A program made the translations under genes and the position numbers. A stretch of DNA of 64,000 nt, from NCBI GenBank assembly GCA_030248215.1, contig JASANG010001672.1:60001-124000 (forward strand), written 5' to 3'. Shown in pieces: positions 29,070-42,800 of the stretch. The DNA is from Enoplolaimus lenunculus. Lineage: Eukaryota; Nematoda; Enoplea; Enoplida; Thoracostomopsidae. Below the pieces are notes generated by a model. It was not told the DNA's origin. It saw nothing but the letters and a program-made list of their open reading frames with translations, and searched no databases. Position 1 is the stretch's first letter, and every line of letters starts with the position of its first letter.

Positions 29070-32000
29070 GCTATGGTTTTTAAATGGTGGATTGTTGTCT
29101 AATTTAATCGTACAAATATATTAATTATATATTATTTAACAAATCTTGTTCTGGCTGAAATACGGGATAGTAAACGCTTGCGGCTTTATGTATGGGTTGT
29201 CCTCTTTAGGAATATGTTTAATCTACAGTTACGAATCTAAAGGTAAATATCGGCGCCATCACTTGTTTGAATACCTGTCTTGCGTCAAACTTGCAGCGAT
29301 GATTCAATACTGCAGCGTCTTTTACTTAGCATTAGAAATACGGATTGGAGGCATGGCGTCAGTAATCAATACGTTGATGAGCTCCATTCATTTCGCAACC
29401 AATTCAGCTTATCCATGGAGTGCAAGAAGTTTTCAGCGAAATCTAACCCTTTGCCAGTATTTGTGTCCTATACCAAATTATACACAAACGTAGAAAATAT
29501 ATTTATACTTGCAAAACACAACAGTGAACGACGGGTTCCTTTCGATGGCATCAATGCTGTACCAGGCTCGTAGCCAGCTTACCATACTTGGTGGGCTAAA
29601 CGTTTTTCAAGAGGGGCAGACATAGTTTTGATGATGACTCTCATAAGCAAGGTTGAAAATTTTCAAAGAATTGCCAAAATTCTTCCACGAGATTGAGTCC
29701 CTCCCCCAGGACCCCTCCCTGGCTCGGGGCCCATACAGTACTCATAGTAATAGATAGATATAACTGTTGGGTGGAGTTTTTTCATATTATATACACGCTA
29801 TTTGGCCTAAAAATACAAAGACGATCTAATTTCATAGCAAATATATAGATACATGCCTTAGGCTTTATATGTCTAGCTTCGTGGCTTCACAAACACAACA
29901 CCAACGAACTATATGTACACTGTTTGAGCAGTGTTGTAGCTAGGATTTGCAATAGCGGGTTACGTTCTGTAAAAATTTCGAAGGCAGTTCGTCAAATTGC
30001 CGACTAATAAAAGATTCGCAACAAAAACCCTTTCAGAAAATCACAACAAGGGTTCGACTCATATATAACCCTCCTGGCTTCAGTATAACTGAGAGATTGG
30101 TAACTTGAAATATAGGTTACAGCTGTTTTAGCGAAGATCAAACGCTAATAGTAGACTTTAGGGTTTGCATCTTTTAAACGTATCAGGTGGAGTTGCTGTC
30201 AAGTAAGCACAGCTGAATGGTTTAATCGAATCAGCGGCGTTTGGTCGCCCGCCCATAAAAACCACGCTTAAAACTATTTTAGCAGTAACGAGTCCAAGGA
30301 TTTTTTGGCGAGCAAATTTGTAGTTGGACAAAGCACCCGGGTTAACTCTGCGAGCTATAGCAGGTGCTGAGGCCGTCTAAAATTCTGCGGATCAAACATC
30401 TTGCTAGACCTGTCGCGTCGGCCGCCAAAGCACAATTTGAAGGAAATATCGCGAGCGAAACGAGCTGGTGCCAGACGCTAGAGTCTTAGACTCCAGTACA
30501 AAGCTTCAGTTTATAGTCGTCTATAAACGCATTTTGTATACATGAATATTATTTCTAGGTACCAGGAATCATGCCAGAGTGGACGTAAAGCGAAACACTA
30601 TTTTTCTAAATGCTATATATTCCAATAAAAACTTTTAGTTTTGTGCTGGTTCGGTTGAGGAATCGACTGTTGTGCCTTCCTTTGAACAGCCGCGCATTGA
30701 AAATTTTTGACATTTAAAACATCGCGTTCGAAGCGAACAAGAGGGCACCAGATATCTACTGATCAAACTGAATTCCAGAAATCCTCTCATCTAAACACTT
30801 GGTATCAATTTAAAGCGGAAATTTTCATAAATCAAACAGCTCAATTCACTTGATGCATCCCAGACTGTTTCGAAAGGAACAGAGTTGTATTTTATGATCC
30901 AAGTTATTTATATAAAGACGCGAGTTTTGGAATTTTATAATTTAATAGTTAAAATTTCAAATTTCTAGGCTTGCGAATTTACATGATTTTGTCTCTAAGG
31001 AATGATTTGTTTTTGAAGATGAATTTTTTCAAATTTTTCCTTCTTTCTATTACCGTATATTAAGAAGGCCTGCTCCATTTCAAGACAAAGATGGGCTTGC
31101 GTATCAATCTGTTGCAGTCGTTCATAGCGTACGAAGATGGTTCGAAACAACTCTGTTTAACACTTGATATTAAATGTTGCCAGAAAATGTTTTATTATTT
31201 ACCCCTTCTCACATTGAGTTGCTTGTAGGCAACTCAGCGCAGTGTATATACGTTAAATAGTATATATCGCGCCGTGTTTAACAATTGCAACACGTATACG
31301 TAGTACTACATCACCACAAGACGTGAGAGCCCACTCGGGCTCGAGTGTCAAGCTCCTATAGTTAAGTGGTGATGGTATACGCCTCCCACTCATGTCACTG
31401 GAGTTCGAATCCTAGCATAAAAGTAGGTCTCATGGGAAATAGAAAATATTCATGTGAGAAAGGGTTAAACTTTCTGCGAGAACTTGGGAACGAAACAGAA
31501 CGAGAAACCAAACGCCATTAATACTGATGATTACCAATACAAAATTTTGGTTTTGTGCTAGTGTGATAGAAATCCAATCTCTTGGTGGGGTTGACATAGG
31601 TGTGCCCTTGTGTAGCGTTCTATAACCTAGTATAAATTATAGGCAGCCAACAGTTAACATATATATGTTAGAACAATGATCGTACCTAATGATGTGAACC
31701 CCCCTTGGGCCCTACAAATGTAAGTGGTTCAAAGTCAATAAACCCTCGCTTTCCCTGCCGAGCTAGCTATTTCGGCATAAACAGTATTGTGGAGAATATA
31801 GGATTTTTTGATGGGCGTGGATATAAAGCTTTTGTTTTCCGGACTGTTGCAGTTTAGAGCGTTTTTAGCAATTTTTTTGATACATTGAATAACTGCGCCA
31901 GAGACGAATAATTTTTTTGATTCGTGAAAGTAATATCGCCTGATTTTTCACATATTTGGTTACATAACATATTTAGAATTTGTAAGATTTAGATGAAAAA

Positions 32001-32860
32001 TTTGGACGGCAAAATTGTCTGTACAACAGGCCCGGTGGAAAGATACTATTCCTATCTTGTTTGGATCAACCGCTAAACGGAAACAGGAATAGGCCGCGTG
32101 AGTGCAACGGTCGAGGAACCAGGTGAATTTTGAGTATTGATTCCATTTTCTTAGCGAGTTCCCTCGAGAGAATAAGTATATATAAATGCACAGAGTCTTA
32201 AACCAATCAGCAGAGAAAGATCATGGCCCGTTCACATGTGCAAGTTGTTGCAGACAGAACTCTCAGCTGCAGCTTGCACAAGTTTGTTGCAGCTGCAAGT
32301 ATTTGCAAGACAATGCCATTTTTATTTTCAATATTGACATGAATTTTTATAAATTATTTGCGACTGCAATAAATATATATAAAGCATAAGCTATGAATTA
32401 TCACTTCAGTTATGCAATGATAATGAATTAATTCGACTTGCAAGACTATTCATGCCTATGAATTAATTTTTCGCGCATATTCATGATTAATTGCACTTGC
32501 AAGTTCTTCGAATAATTTTTTGAAAAACGTCCAGCTGCAACTTTCAGCTGCAAGAAAGAATCGCGCGTAAAGAAGGCTCTACTCGAAATTTCTCGACTAA
32601 GCCTTTACAATTTCTATTAAGTGCATAAAAATGTAAACAAGCCCCATCACAATCGCCGTATACAGAGAAATATCAAACATGTTTGATATTTGAATTAATT
32701 CAAGCTTCTTGAATAAATTCAAACTCTGAATGAAATTCAATAGATCTCAAAAACATGTCTTCCGATTGACCAGTCAAAATGCAGGTGCAAGAATTCAAGC
32801 GCCTTAACAGCACAAATTCCAGTGAATTATTTGCAACTGTAAAAAAACTTCAAACCTGTT
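29070..32860. other. Intergenic region upstream of K2P: repeats, no gene recognised
   Basis: This would hold the K2P promoter and any 5' non-coding exon, but neither was identified. About 29146-29573 has overlapping open frames on the plus strand with no recognisable domain. About 29568-29733 is a GGCCCGTAGCC-family MITE. About 30360-30560 and 30720 carry the GCGAGCGAAGCGAGC-type repeat. A TTAA-flanked MITE is listed separately. About 32215-32560 is rich in CAGCTGCAA/TTGCAGCTG words, also seen at 53750-53960. Confidence 0.5.
31202..31464. mobile_element. 263-bp TTAA-flanked (piggyBac-like) MITE with tRNA-like core, copy 2
   Basis: Same length as the copy at 8738-9000 and in the opposite orientation. 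Ends CCCCTTCTCACATTGAG / CATGTGAGAAAGGG. The flank is TTTA on the left (one base off) and TTAA on the right. On the plus strand the core has an A-box-like TAGTTAAGTGGTGATGG near 31360 and a B-box-like GAGTTCGAATCCT near 31400, spaced as in a tRNA, with GCCTCCCACTCATG in the anticodon-arm region. Confidence 0.78.
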
Positions 32861-35066
32861 GGCCAATGTATAGCACAGGGGCTTCCCGTGTTCCACGGTG
32901 GAAAACTTATAACCAGGAGTGCAGCGCAGCCACTCCTGTATGACGGCTAAATTTTCCGCTGATTTGGTAGGAAAATTAAATAAATTTAATGCCTAGATTT
33001 TACCCTGGGTTGGTAGGGAAATCTGAAGCATAGGTTTTGGTTGGAAAACGGGAAAAGTGGAAAATTCTAATGCCTAGATTTTCCCCTGGGTTGGTAGGGA
33101 AAATCTGAAGCATAGGTTTTGGTTGGAAAACTGGCAAAGTGTAAAATTCTAATGCCTAGATTTTTCCCCTGTCTTGGTAGGGAAATCTGAAGCATGGGTT
33201 TTGGTTGGAAAACGGAAAAATTGGAAAATGGAATGCCTAGATATTTTCTTGGTTAGTATTATGAAATATCTGAAGCAAAGGTTTTGGTTGAAAAGCGGGA
33301 AAAGTGGAAAAGTGGAAAATTCAAGCGTAGGGCATAGATTTTGGTTGGAAAACGGGAAAAGTGGAAAATTTTAATGCCTAGATTTTACCTTGGGTTGTTA
33401 GGGAAAATCTGAAGCATAGGTTTTGATTGGAAAACGGGAAAAGTGGAAAATTTAAAGGCCTTGATTTACCTTAGGTTGGTAGGGAAAATCTGAAGCATAG
33501 GTTTTGGTTGGAAAACGGGAAAAGTGGAAAATTTAAAGGCCTAGATTACCTTAGGTCGGTAGGGAAAATCTGAAGCATAGGTTTTGGTTGAAAAATGGGA
33601 AAAGTGGAAAATTTAAACGCCTAGATTACCTTAGGTCGGTAGGGAAAATCTGAAGCATAGGTTTTGGTTGGAAAACGGGAAAAGTGGAAAATTTAAAGGC
33701 CTAGATTTACCTTCGGTTGATAGGGAAAATCTAAATCATAGGTTTTGGTTGAAAAATGGGAAAAGTGGAAAATTTAAACGCCTAGATTTACCCTGGGCAG
33801 GAAGTCAGCGGCGAACAAATTTGATATATTTATGTTCCCTCGGCTTTCCGGCCATTAGCCAACAAAGTCTTTAAAACAAATTAAAACTTTTTTACAACCT
33901 TAAGGCGTCACTCAAAGCGTCGACTTTGTTACAACCTTATGTTCTGATAATACTGGGCCACTCGGTGGTATCTTGTTTTGACCAATCTTGTGCTGGGACT
34001 ATCATAATCTGATATATTTAATAGTCATGTATTATTTCAGGTAAATGCTCTGCTCATTTAGGTTTAACTGTGTAAAGTAGATTTTGTTCATTGCACTGTT
34101 CCGCTCCGCGGTTTCTTGTTTTGACCAGTGTCGAAATATATTGCCTGTTAGTTTATAGGATGCAACCGGAGGTGAAAAATGCCAGATCCGGAGCCGGAAG
34201 TGAACAAAAGTAGCCAGAACCGGAGATGATGCCGCAGGTGAGGTGAAATCAGGTCGTTGAAATGATATTTCGTTCCATTGGAATTTTTTACTTTTCCCAT
34301 TTTCCAAACAAAACCTATGCTTTAGATTTTCCCTTCCAACCAAGGGGAATCTAGACGTAGAAATTTTCCACTTTTCCCATTTTAAAAACAAAACCAATGC
34401 TTCAGAATTTTCCACCAACCCAGGGTAAATTTAGCGTTTAAATTTTCCAATTTTCCCGTTTTCCAACCAAAGCCTATGCTGTAGATTTTCCCTACCAACC
34501 AAGGGAAAAACTAGGCGTTTAAATTTTTCACTTTTCCCGCTTTCCAACCAAAACCTATGCTTCAAATTTTCCCTACCAACCCAGGAATACTGTAAGCTTT
34601 TAAAATTTCCACTTTTCCCGTTTTCCAAACAAACTTTTACACTACAGATTTTCCCTACCAACCAAGGGAAAATCAAGGCGTTCAAATTTTCCGCTTTTCC
34701 CGTTTTCCAACCAAAACCTATGCTTCAAATTTTCCCTACCAACCCAGGAATACTGTAAGCTTTTAAAATTTCCACTTTTCCCGTTTTCCAAACAAACTTT
34801 TACGCTACAGATTTTCCCTACCAGCCAAGGGAAAATCAAAGCGTTTAAATTTTCCACTTTTCCCGTTTTCCAACCAAAACCTATGCTTCAAATTAGGGAA
34901 TATGCAGGCTTATGAATTTTCCACTTTTCCACAGCAAAACCTATGCCGCGATTTTTTCTACCAACCAGTGAAAAATCAGGTCGTCATACAGGAGTGGCTG
35001 CGATGCACTCCTGGCCGTAAGTTTTCCACCCAGGAAAAGTGGAAGCCCCTGATCTATACATGGGTC
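32861..35066. mobile_element. 2.2-kb foldback element with tandem-repeat arms and 8-bp target duplication
   Basis: Flanked by exact AACCTGTT repeats (32853-32860 and 35067-35074). Ends: GGCCAATGTATAGCACAGGG at the left, and the reverse complement of GACCCATGTATAGATCAGGG at the right, continuing inward with matching blocks (GGAGTGCAGCGCAGCCACTC / GGAGTGCATCGCAGCCACTC). The left arm (about 32990-33800) has roughly ten copies of an 82-bp unit containing AAGCATAGGTTTTGGTTGG. The right arm (about 34260-34990) has roughly nine units of the same sequence inverted. The 450-bp centre contains a CCGGTTCCGG-type repeat and no transposase. The 8-bp duplication and the ends shared with the small MITEs point to a hAT-like transposase acting in trans. 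Open frames rich in ENGKSGKF are repeat artefacts. Confidence 0.85.
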
Positions 35067-35074
35067 AACCTGTT

Positions 35075-36832
35075 TAATGACCTAACCTGCTCACGGAAGT
35101 TGTACTTGAAAGTTTTTGCTGCAAAAACTTGCACTTGTGCATAAGGGCTTAACTGAAAGAATCTCATACGATTGATGCGATCGAGAAGCCAGACAAAGCC
35201 TACACGAAAATTAGTTTAAGGTAAAAATTCTGCTGCAGTTGTACAAGGAAACGGGACGGCTCAAAGTTAAGTAATACATAGGTGAAATTATAGGGTGGGT
35301 TAATGTAGAGACTATTTAAAAATGAGACTTTGACTTTAAAGTCGGGATTTCACTTGCTTTGTAGTCTTTCTAGACGCCGTGCTTAGCGATGCTCGTTCAC
35401 CACCGAATAAAAAGGTGCAGCAGAATAGTGAAGGAAATCTCGCAATCGCGCCAGCGGGAATAAAGAGGCAATTTTAGTGCTGTATCTCAAGGCAAATCTT
35501 TAGTTCTGCTTGATTCCAATAGAAGGTTATTTGTACAGCGATTAACACTGGCGGATTCAGGATTTTCCGGCGGGACAAGATAACTTGTGTTTTTTCTAAT
35601 TACATTTGAAAATGGGTTAGGTATGAAATTTATAACCAAGCCACGTTTTTCAACTATTTGTCTTGAAAACGCTTGCAGCTTCAGCGGAATTATTAGTAAC
35701 GCAAAATTTTGGACATGGCTGGACCGGCGAGCGGAATACATCCCCCGTTTCCATCCTTGCATATGCTACTATCGAGAAACTTCGCGAGCGAAGCGAGCCA
35801 GCTGCATAGACGTTTGTTTGTTCGTTTCTGAATGCCTCAAAACATTTTATTTTCGATTTTGCTAATTTTCAAGGTGTCAACTTGAGCCTCTAGTCAGAAC
35901 TTTAGTACTTAATCTTAAACCTACCTATTTGTTCTTACACGTTGCTGAATAATTATAAAACGTATTACAACATTACAGGCATATTCCGCATGCATAGCTA
36001 GGCTACGTAGCCAATGAAAAAACAGTATTGTCTTTGTTGGTAGTGTGTACGTGTTTTAGCCAATAACAGACGTACACGGATGGGACGTAGCATTCGTGGG
36101 TTGTACTTGTAGACATACATTTGCTGCAGTTTTTAGAAAGTGGCTGTGAAGGAATGTTTTATGCTGGCATTAATCGTAACTAGGCTGAAAAATCCGTGTT
36201 GGATTTTTTCAGTGAAAACCTGTTTTCGAAAATTCTCGCTCACTTCTCAACATTGTAAAGTGTTTTCTATCTGTTTGCGTTACACAGGACCTCAGCTTGT
36301 TTTTCGTAAGACCGACTGGACCCGATGTCATTTTCTGTAATTTTACTTTTCCTCTTAATCTGTGTTTTGTAAAGCTCGATAGTAGGTGTTTGATACCATG
36401 CCACACCGGTACACGGGTAATCGAACATCCAATCCGACTGCGCGCTACAACACGTATTCGTTGCAACAATCATGGATGGTATTTTTTACTATACATACGT
36501 TTACCAAGTAGCGTGCACATAATGTATATAACCATACCAGACAGTGGACCCAGACCGCTAATGTGAACTCTCCGAGCTTGTGGTCAGCGGACACTCCATG
36601 GTGGAATTAGAACGATTATACGGTTGAACAACTTTGGTTAGAGCTTTTGGCTGCAAGTTAACGACCGCACTGGTATCGACGAGCACCAGAATGCACGCTG
36701 CGCCTACGCCGTGCGGTGGTTGTAATGGCATTATTTTTTCACTTGATGTGCTGTCTATTGTTCTTATAAAATATTTTCAGCAAAAGTAATTGGCAACATA
36801 TATCCGGTTGTTAGCTGTGATATACAGTAAAA
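35075..36832. other. Region upstream of the PDI gene, likely promoter
   Basis: About 35780 has the TCGCGAGCGAAGCGAGC motif. Beyond that the sequence looks mostly single-copy. The PDI 5'-UTR must lie at its right end. A GC-rich patch at about 36600-36720 is the most promoter-like part. No TATA box or ER-stress element could be assigned with confidence. Confidence 0.4.
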
Positions 36833-39800
36833 ATGCAAAAAATAATTTTGTTGTTGGGTATTGTGGCAACATGCATCCTAGCTGAAATCAAAGAGGAAGA
36901 AAATGTATTAGTTGTAACGAAGGACAACTTCGACGAGATTCTAGAAAATGACTATGTTTTAGTTGAATTCTGTAAGTTTAACATTTAATATAGTACACTA
37001 TGATGCGTACGAATTCTACATAGTGCATCGTATTCTGGTGCATTATGGCTGCCACATGTCCTGTGTTTGGAATACATAAAGACATTTCGGTCAACTCTCC
37101 TAACAAAAAGAAACTGCTATGAAACCGTTGGAGCGGTTGTTTCAACAAAATTTTCTTAACACGTTGGCAAGACATATCAAAACAGTTTTAAATCAGACCC
37201 GCGCATAAACAATAGCAATTGAAATTGAAAGCGTTGTTCTGCTCATTGCTAAGTACAAAAAGGAATCAGCAAACAATGTAATTTATGATTCTGATGGGTG
37301 TAATTACCGTGGCTTTTTGATTTATAGTACGCATATATGCAGCAAATTTGTGGTCTATTCAAGAAAATAACTTTGCGTCTAATAACATCATAAATAATCA
37401 CAGATAAAGGAAGACAAACTTTCTTAGTTGTTTTCCTCATTAAATTGTTTGTTACAGTTACGTGTGTTTTGTTGTAGATGCTCCATGGTGCGGACATTGT
37501 AAAGCTTTAGCTCCGGAGTACGCCAAGGCCGCTACAACATTAAAGGTCAGCCTAGTTGTTTTGAGTTTTGCTGCATAATTCGTCTGCGTATCATATAGTG
37601 TTACTTATCGTATTTGTCAGATTTTCTACTACAGGACAAGCAAAAATATGGAATTAAAACCGATTAACCGGCGTAATGATTAAATATATGCCTACCAGGA
37701 TGCAACCGGAATTCCGGTTCCGGCATTTTTTCACCTTCCTGTTCCGACATTTTTCACCTTCCTGTATTAAAAATTTTTCGAAAAGTGCTGGGGGCCCCCC
37801 GCTGTGGAGAAGCCAGTCTATGGCATGTATTTTTCACTTTCCGGTTCCGGTATTTTTTAAATTAAAGTTCCAGTTTGACCTTCCGGTTCCGATTCGGGTA
37901 AATTTTTATCGGAATTAAAAATTCCGGTATTAAATTTTGGTCGATGGTGGAAAATAAATATTTTACTAAAATTGCCAAAAATAAACCATCGAAGGTAGAC
38001 TGCGCTCTCGTGGATTATGAAAATCTAAAATGCAACAGATAAAGTGAACACGTCTCTCCAACTAAGGGTTGTTTCATCAGTAATATTGCTAAAAAGAAAA
38101 TTAAAATGAATTTTTCGGTGGCATGTATTTTTCACTTTCCGGTTCTATTTTTTTAAATTAAAGTTCCGGTTTGACCTTCCGGTTCCGATTCGGGTAAATT
38201 TTTATCGGAATTAAAAATTCCGGTATTAAATTTTGGTCGGTGGTGGAAATTAAATATTTTACTAAAATTGCCGAAAATATACCATCGAAGGTAGACTGCG
38301 CTCTTGTGGATTATGAAAATCTAAAATGCAGCAGATAAAGTGAACACGTCTCTCCAACTAAGGGTTGTTTCATCAGTAAAATTGCTAAAAAGAAAATTAA
38401 AATGAATTTTTCGGTGGCATGTATTTTTCATTTTCTAGTTTCGTTTCCCGTAATTTTTTAAATTCCGGTTCCTGTAAATTGTAATTCCGGTTGTACTCTA
38501 TTTTATGAAACTGTTCTAGGTTATTTTTAGGAAGAAGAATCGCCAATCAAACTAGCAAAGTGTGATGCTACCGTGGAAACAACGCTTGCTGAAAAGTATG
38601 AAGTCCGCGGGTATCCCACGCTCAAGTTTTTCCGGAACAAAAAGCCAATGGAATACGGTGGTAATGTTATTGAATTGTTTATTATCTGGTTTTAATGCTT
38701 ACGTAATACTGCTCTACATTTTGGGTTCGGTTGCAACGCTGAACTTGAGTATTCCGGATTTTTGTCCCTTTTCGAAGTATTGCATGGTTGTATTGATTTT
38801 TTTACTAATTTTCCCCACCAGTTTGACATTTTATAGATTTATACGGTTATATAATAATTTTAGCTACCGTTATGGCGTAAATAATTTATTCACACGTAAA
38901 TCATTTACGTAATATGTAATTTCGGATTTTGTACAATAATTAAGTCGTACAAGGTGCGACCAGTACCAAAAATGCTTACCGAAGTGGAACCGGATATTTC
39001 AGTATCCTGTTCTGTTCAAGCAGGTGACAGAATCGGGCCTGGTTGATGTGTTAGGGATGTGCCGGCCGATACTATAATTTTTGCCAATGCCGATTCCAGT
39101 TTTATTATATACAGGATGTTTATAGAACAGATAGGATACAACTTTAATCATTATAAATTCAAACTAAACCCTAGTAACAACCATAAAAGAAATATAATTT
39201 CATGAGGACAGTACAGTTCAAGTAATTTTTCAAATAGAAACGCAAAAGAGATAACAGCTTTGCTGATTAAACACGCCGATATGCGCCAACTAGTGAAACT
39301 GATAGCATTCCAACTCACTGTTATGTGCAGAGTACATATCAGCAAAGAATTGGCAATATTTGCGGTGATGCCGATACTCACGAAAATTCAACAATAATTA
39401 TCCTTTATTGGGCAATATCGAAACCGGATACACGTATTCGTATTTTCCCCGTTTGAAAGAAAATAGCGTTATCTAAAACTAATCGACAGTGTATTTCGTA
39501 TTTTACCGACTTACGGTGACGTAGGCTTTAAAGTGCAGATTCCGTACGTACATACATACCATCCGATTTGGCTAGTTTTTAGTGTTTTTTGCGAAGGTAT
39601 TGAAATTTTTTGTATATATTTATTTTTGTGTATTACAGGAGGTAGAGACGCTGACAGCATAGTGTCCTGGGTGAAGAAGAAGACTGGCCCACCTGCCAAA
39701 GATTTGACATCAGTTGATGAGGCTGAAAAATTCCAAGATTCTGCCGATGTTGTCATTCTTGGATTTTTCAAGGTATTTACTTTCTTGCTGAAGTTTCTTA

Positions 39801-42800
39801 CCATACCAGACCAGAGGGGAGGCGAAATGGGGGAGGAGTACCCTGCCTCCACCTACAATTCATACGTACGACAGTACATCCTTAAAAATGTAGAAATTTT
39901 AAGGAATCTTTGTGATTGCAGGGAGGAGTTCGAACGTGGGTGGCGGTCCCTTCCCCCAATAGCGAAGTTCCAGTCACAAGATGCTGACGATATTTGGTTG
40001 CATCCTCCGTAACAGTTTTTAATGAATATACCGTAACTGCATGCCGCATTTTCATAAACAAACTAAGAATACACCATCGTGTCCGCAGATGAGATAGACA
40101 GGGTGCATCGGTAATCAGAAAATACCGGAAACGGGAAACGGAACCTGAAAGTAAAAATACCGGATTTTCTACCGGAATCGCATAGCGCAAAATACGTGTT
40201 ACAGAAAAATGCAACCGCAATTTTGCCGTACCCGCTACACCAAATTTTAAAACATTTGTCGTCATACACGTTAACATTCAAGGTTTTACTGCTTAAATAA
40301 AAGCGTTAACCACCGAAACATGGTATGGTTTTACTGCTTAAATAAAAGCGTTAACCAACGATTTTGTAGAAAATTTTTTAAATTTTTAGATTTTGCTACC
40401 GACATGCTTTGACTATATATTCATAACTACCGCGAAACTGGTTAAAAAAGATCAACATTAACGTTTGAAATTTAATATTATGAACACCTTGAATACCAGA
40501 AAATTTCGGTTAGTGGTACCAAGAGTGGATGATCATTCTTTATAACAAGAGTGTGCAACTGGGTGCATTCTGTGTATTAAAGAATGTACCAGCACGCGTT
40601 GCATTTTTGTTCGACCCCCCTCAATCAGGGGGGGGTGGGTTAAAGCAACACATTAACAATAAAGTATGCTTCAGTACACCTACCCCCCTCATTTAAGGGG
40701 GGCAACTATGTTGTTTAAGCACACTAAAGATGTTTGTACGTGCTTACAGACCCCCCTAAACAAGGGGGGGAAGGCCAAAAACGCAACGTGTGCCGGGTAC
40801 ATTCTTTAATACACAGAATGTACCCAGTTGCACACTCTTGTTATAAAGAGTGATCATCCACTCTTGGTGGTACAAACCCGGTTCGAAATTTTGATTGCGC
40901 ACTGGTGATAAAGGTATACGTCGAGTGCATGTCCCAGACTCCTCTTTGATTATGATTAACGTGGCCATTACTTCCCGGGTCCTCGCTACCCAGACATGAA
41001 TTATAAGTCAATCTTGTTCAGATATTGCTGTCCATTTTGATATTATAACCGCAAATTGAATTTTGTGTGATTTGAATGCTTGAACGGCAGCATCGAATCC
41101 ACGATTTTACAGAAACCGAATCTATTGCTAATTTGCCGAATTCGAATTTAAAACTTTCATTATGCCAATTTCCGATATATCGATCGATAATATTGGTTTT
41201 GGTAGATTACCAACGAAAAGCCAACGTTGCTTTGCGCTCCGCAAAACTAGTAACATTTATGTATTATTCCAGCAAAGCTACTTTTATCGCAAGCAGCATG
41301 AAACAATAAATATCGATTTATATATCAAGTTATTTAGAATTTTTATAATTAAAAAATGTAAGCATAAAAAATAACTAACATTGTTAGTTCCAGTTTTGGA
41401 TTGGTTTTTTCACAACCAAATCAGTACCGCCAATTTTAACCGCATCCGAAGTTTTGGTGTCAACGTGGCTTGAACAACAGTTTCTGGCACAGTCCAATTT
41501 CCAGCTAAAGCAGTTAGCACAAATCCGGCTGCGATAGGGAGACAAATCCCGTTAAAAGGCCGGTTAACGATAATACTTTTAGTCGCATTGCGTCAACAAC
41601 TAATTTTTCGGTAACAGTTTTCAATGTCCTGATTGCACTCTGTACGGTATCAAATTCTGGGCAGGACATACATAGAACAAAATTTTAACTTTCATAAGGC
41701 GTCAACCACGGCCAGTCCAGAGGTATTTGGTTCGCTAACTGGCTAAATTACTTGCATAAGTATGATACGGCGGGGTGTGTTTGTTTTAGTTTTTTAGGTT
41801 GCAGTCTGTTATAGTATGAGTGTTGTAGTGTTTTTGATAACATCATTGGTCTTCTATAAATAGCGTATATAAATTTTTTGCTGTGTTTCGCTCTAGTGTA
41901 TGTTTGGGAACAATTGAACTTTTCTATTTCATATAGAGAACTTTAAAAATATATGTGTATACAATCATTCATATTTGCGCGCATATACTTTAGTGTATGG
42001 TATTGTGCTATGCTGTTGTGTGTAAATTTCATTGCGCATCCCTATCTACGATAACGCTCAAATGGAACTATTTAACTATTTTTGTGGTAGTGTTTTACAA
42101 TGCGCGTAGATACACTTTTGTGAGTGAAATGCATATATGCGCAAAAATAAATATTTTATACAGACATCGCATACAAATAAAATATCGGTAACTGACTTGA
42201 TTTTTGTTGCGTTCGATCGACTTTGTTACGAACTACGATCGCTTAGTCTTGAACGGCGAAAATGTTTTTAATATTACACGTCATGTGTATATATTTGTGT
42301 ATTCATTATATGTGTGTTGTAGGACAGTGTTACTCCCACGTCAGAAAACATTTAGAAGTTTGCAAATATATGTTATATACGTATATACGTAAATAGAAGG
42401 AGTTGATCATTTGCGCCGTTTGCACAGTTGAGAGCACCTTTTTGTTGTAGAAGTTTTCTGTAATTATTCATGAAATAAGGTCACATTTTCAAAACTTTTT
42501 CTCACAGCGACAGACAGAGTAGTTGTAGAACAACTGGACAACCGTGCACAGAACATCCAATTGCACATCTTTCCAAACACATGGTTATATGAGTGCATAG
42601 TATTCAGAAGCGGAATATGTATATAATATACATATATTAATATATACGAAATGAAGCATCTGTAAGTGCCTCGATGGACACCATAGCGCGTGTTATGTGT
42701 ATCGGCCTATTCTATCTGCAGAATATTGTTAAATTAAGACTGATAGAAATAACGAAATTAATGGGTAATCTTTGTTACGTATAGTACGTACATGTTATAA

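Noticed and set aside
29146-29573. Overlapping plus-strand frames upstream of K2P
   Set aside because: Two frames are open over the same stretch without domain or start signals, so there is too little to call a gene.
33174-34857. Open frames rich in ENGKSGKF/VGRENL
   Set aside because: They follow the 82-bp period of the foldback arms and appear on opposite strands in the two arms.
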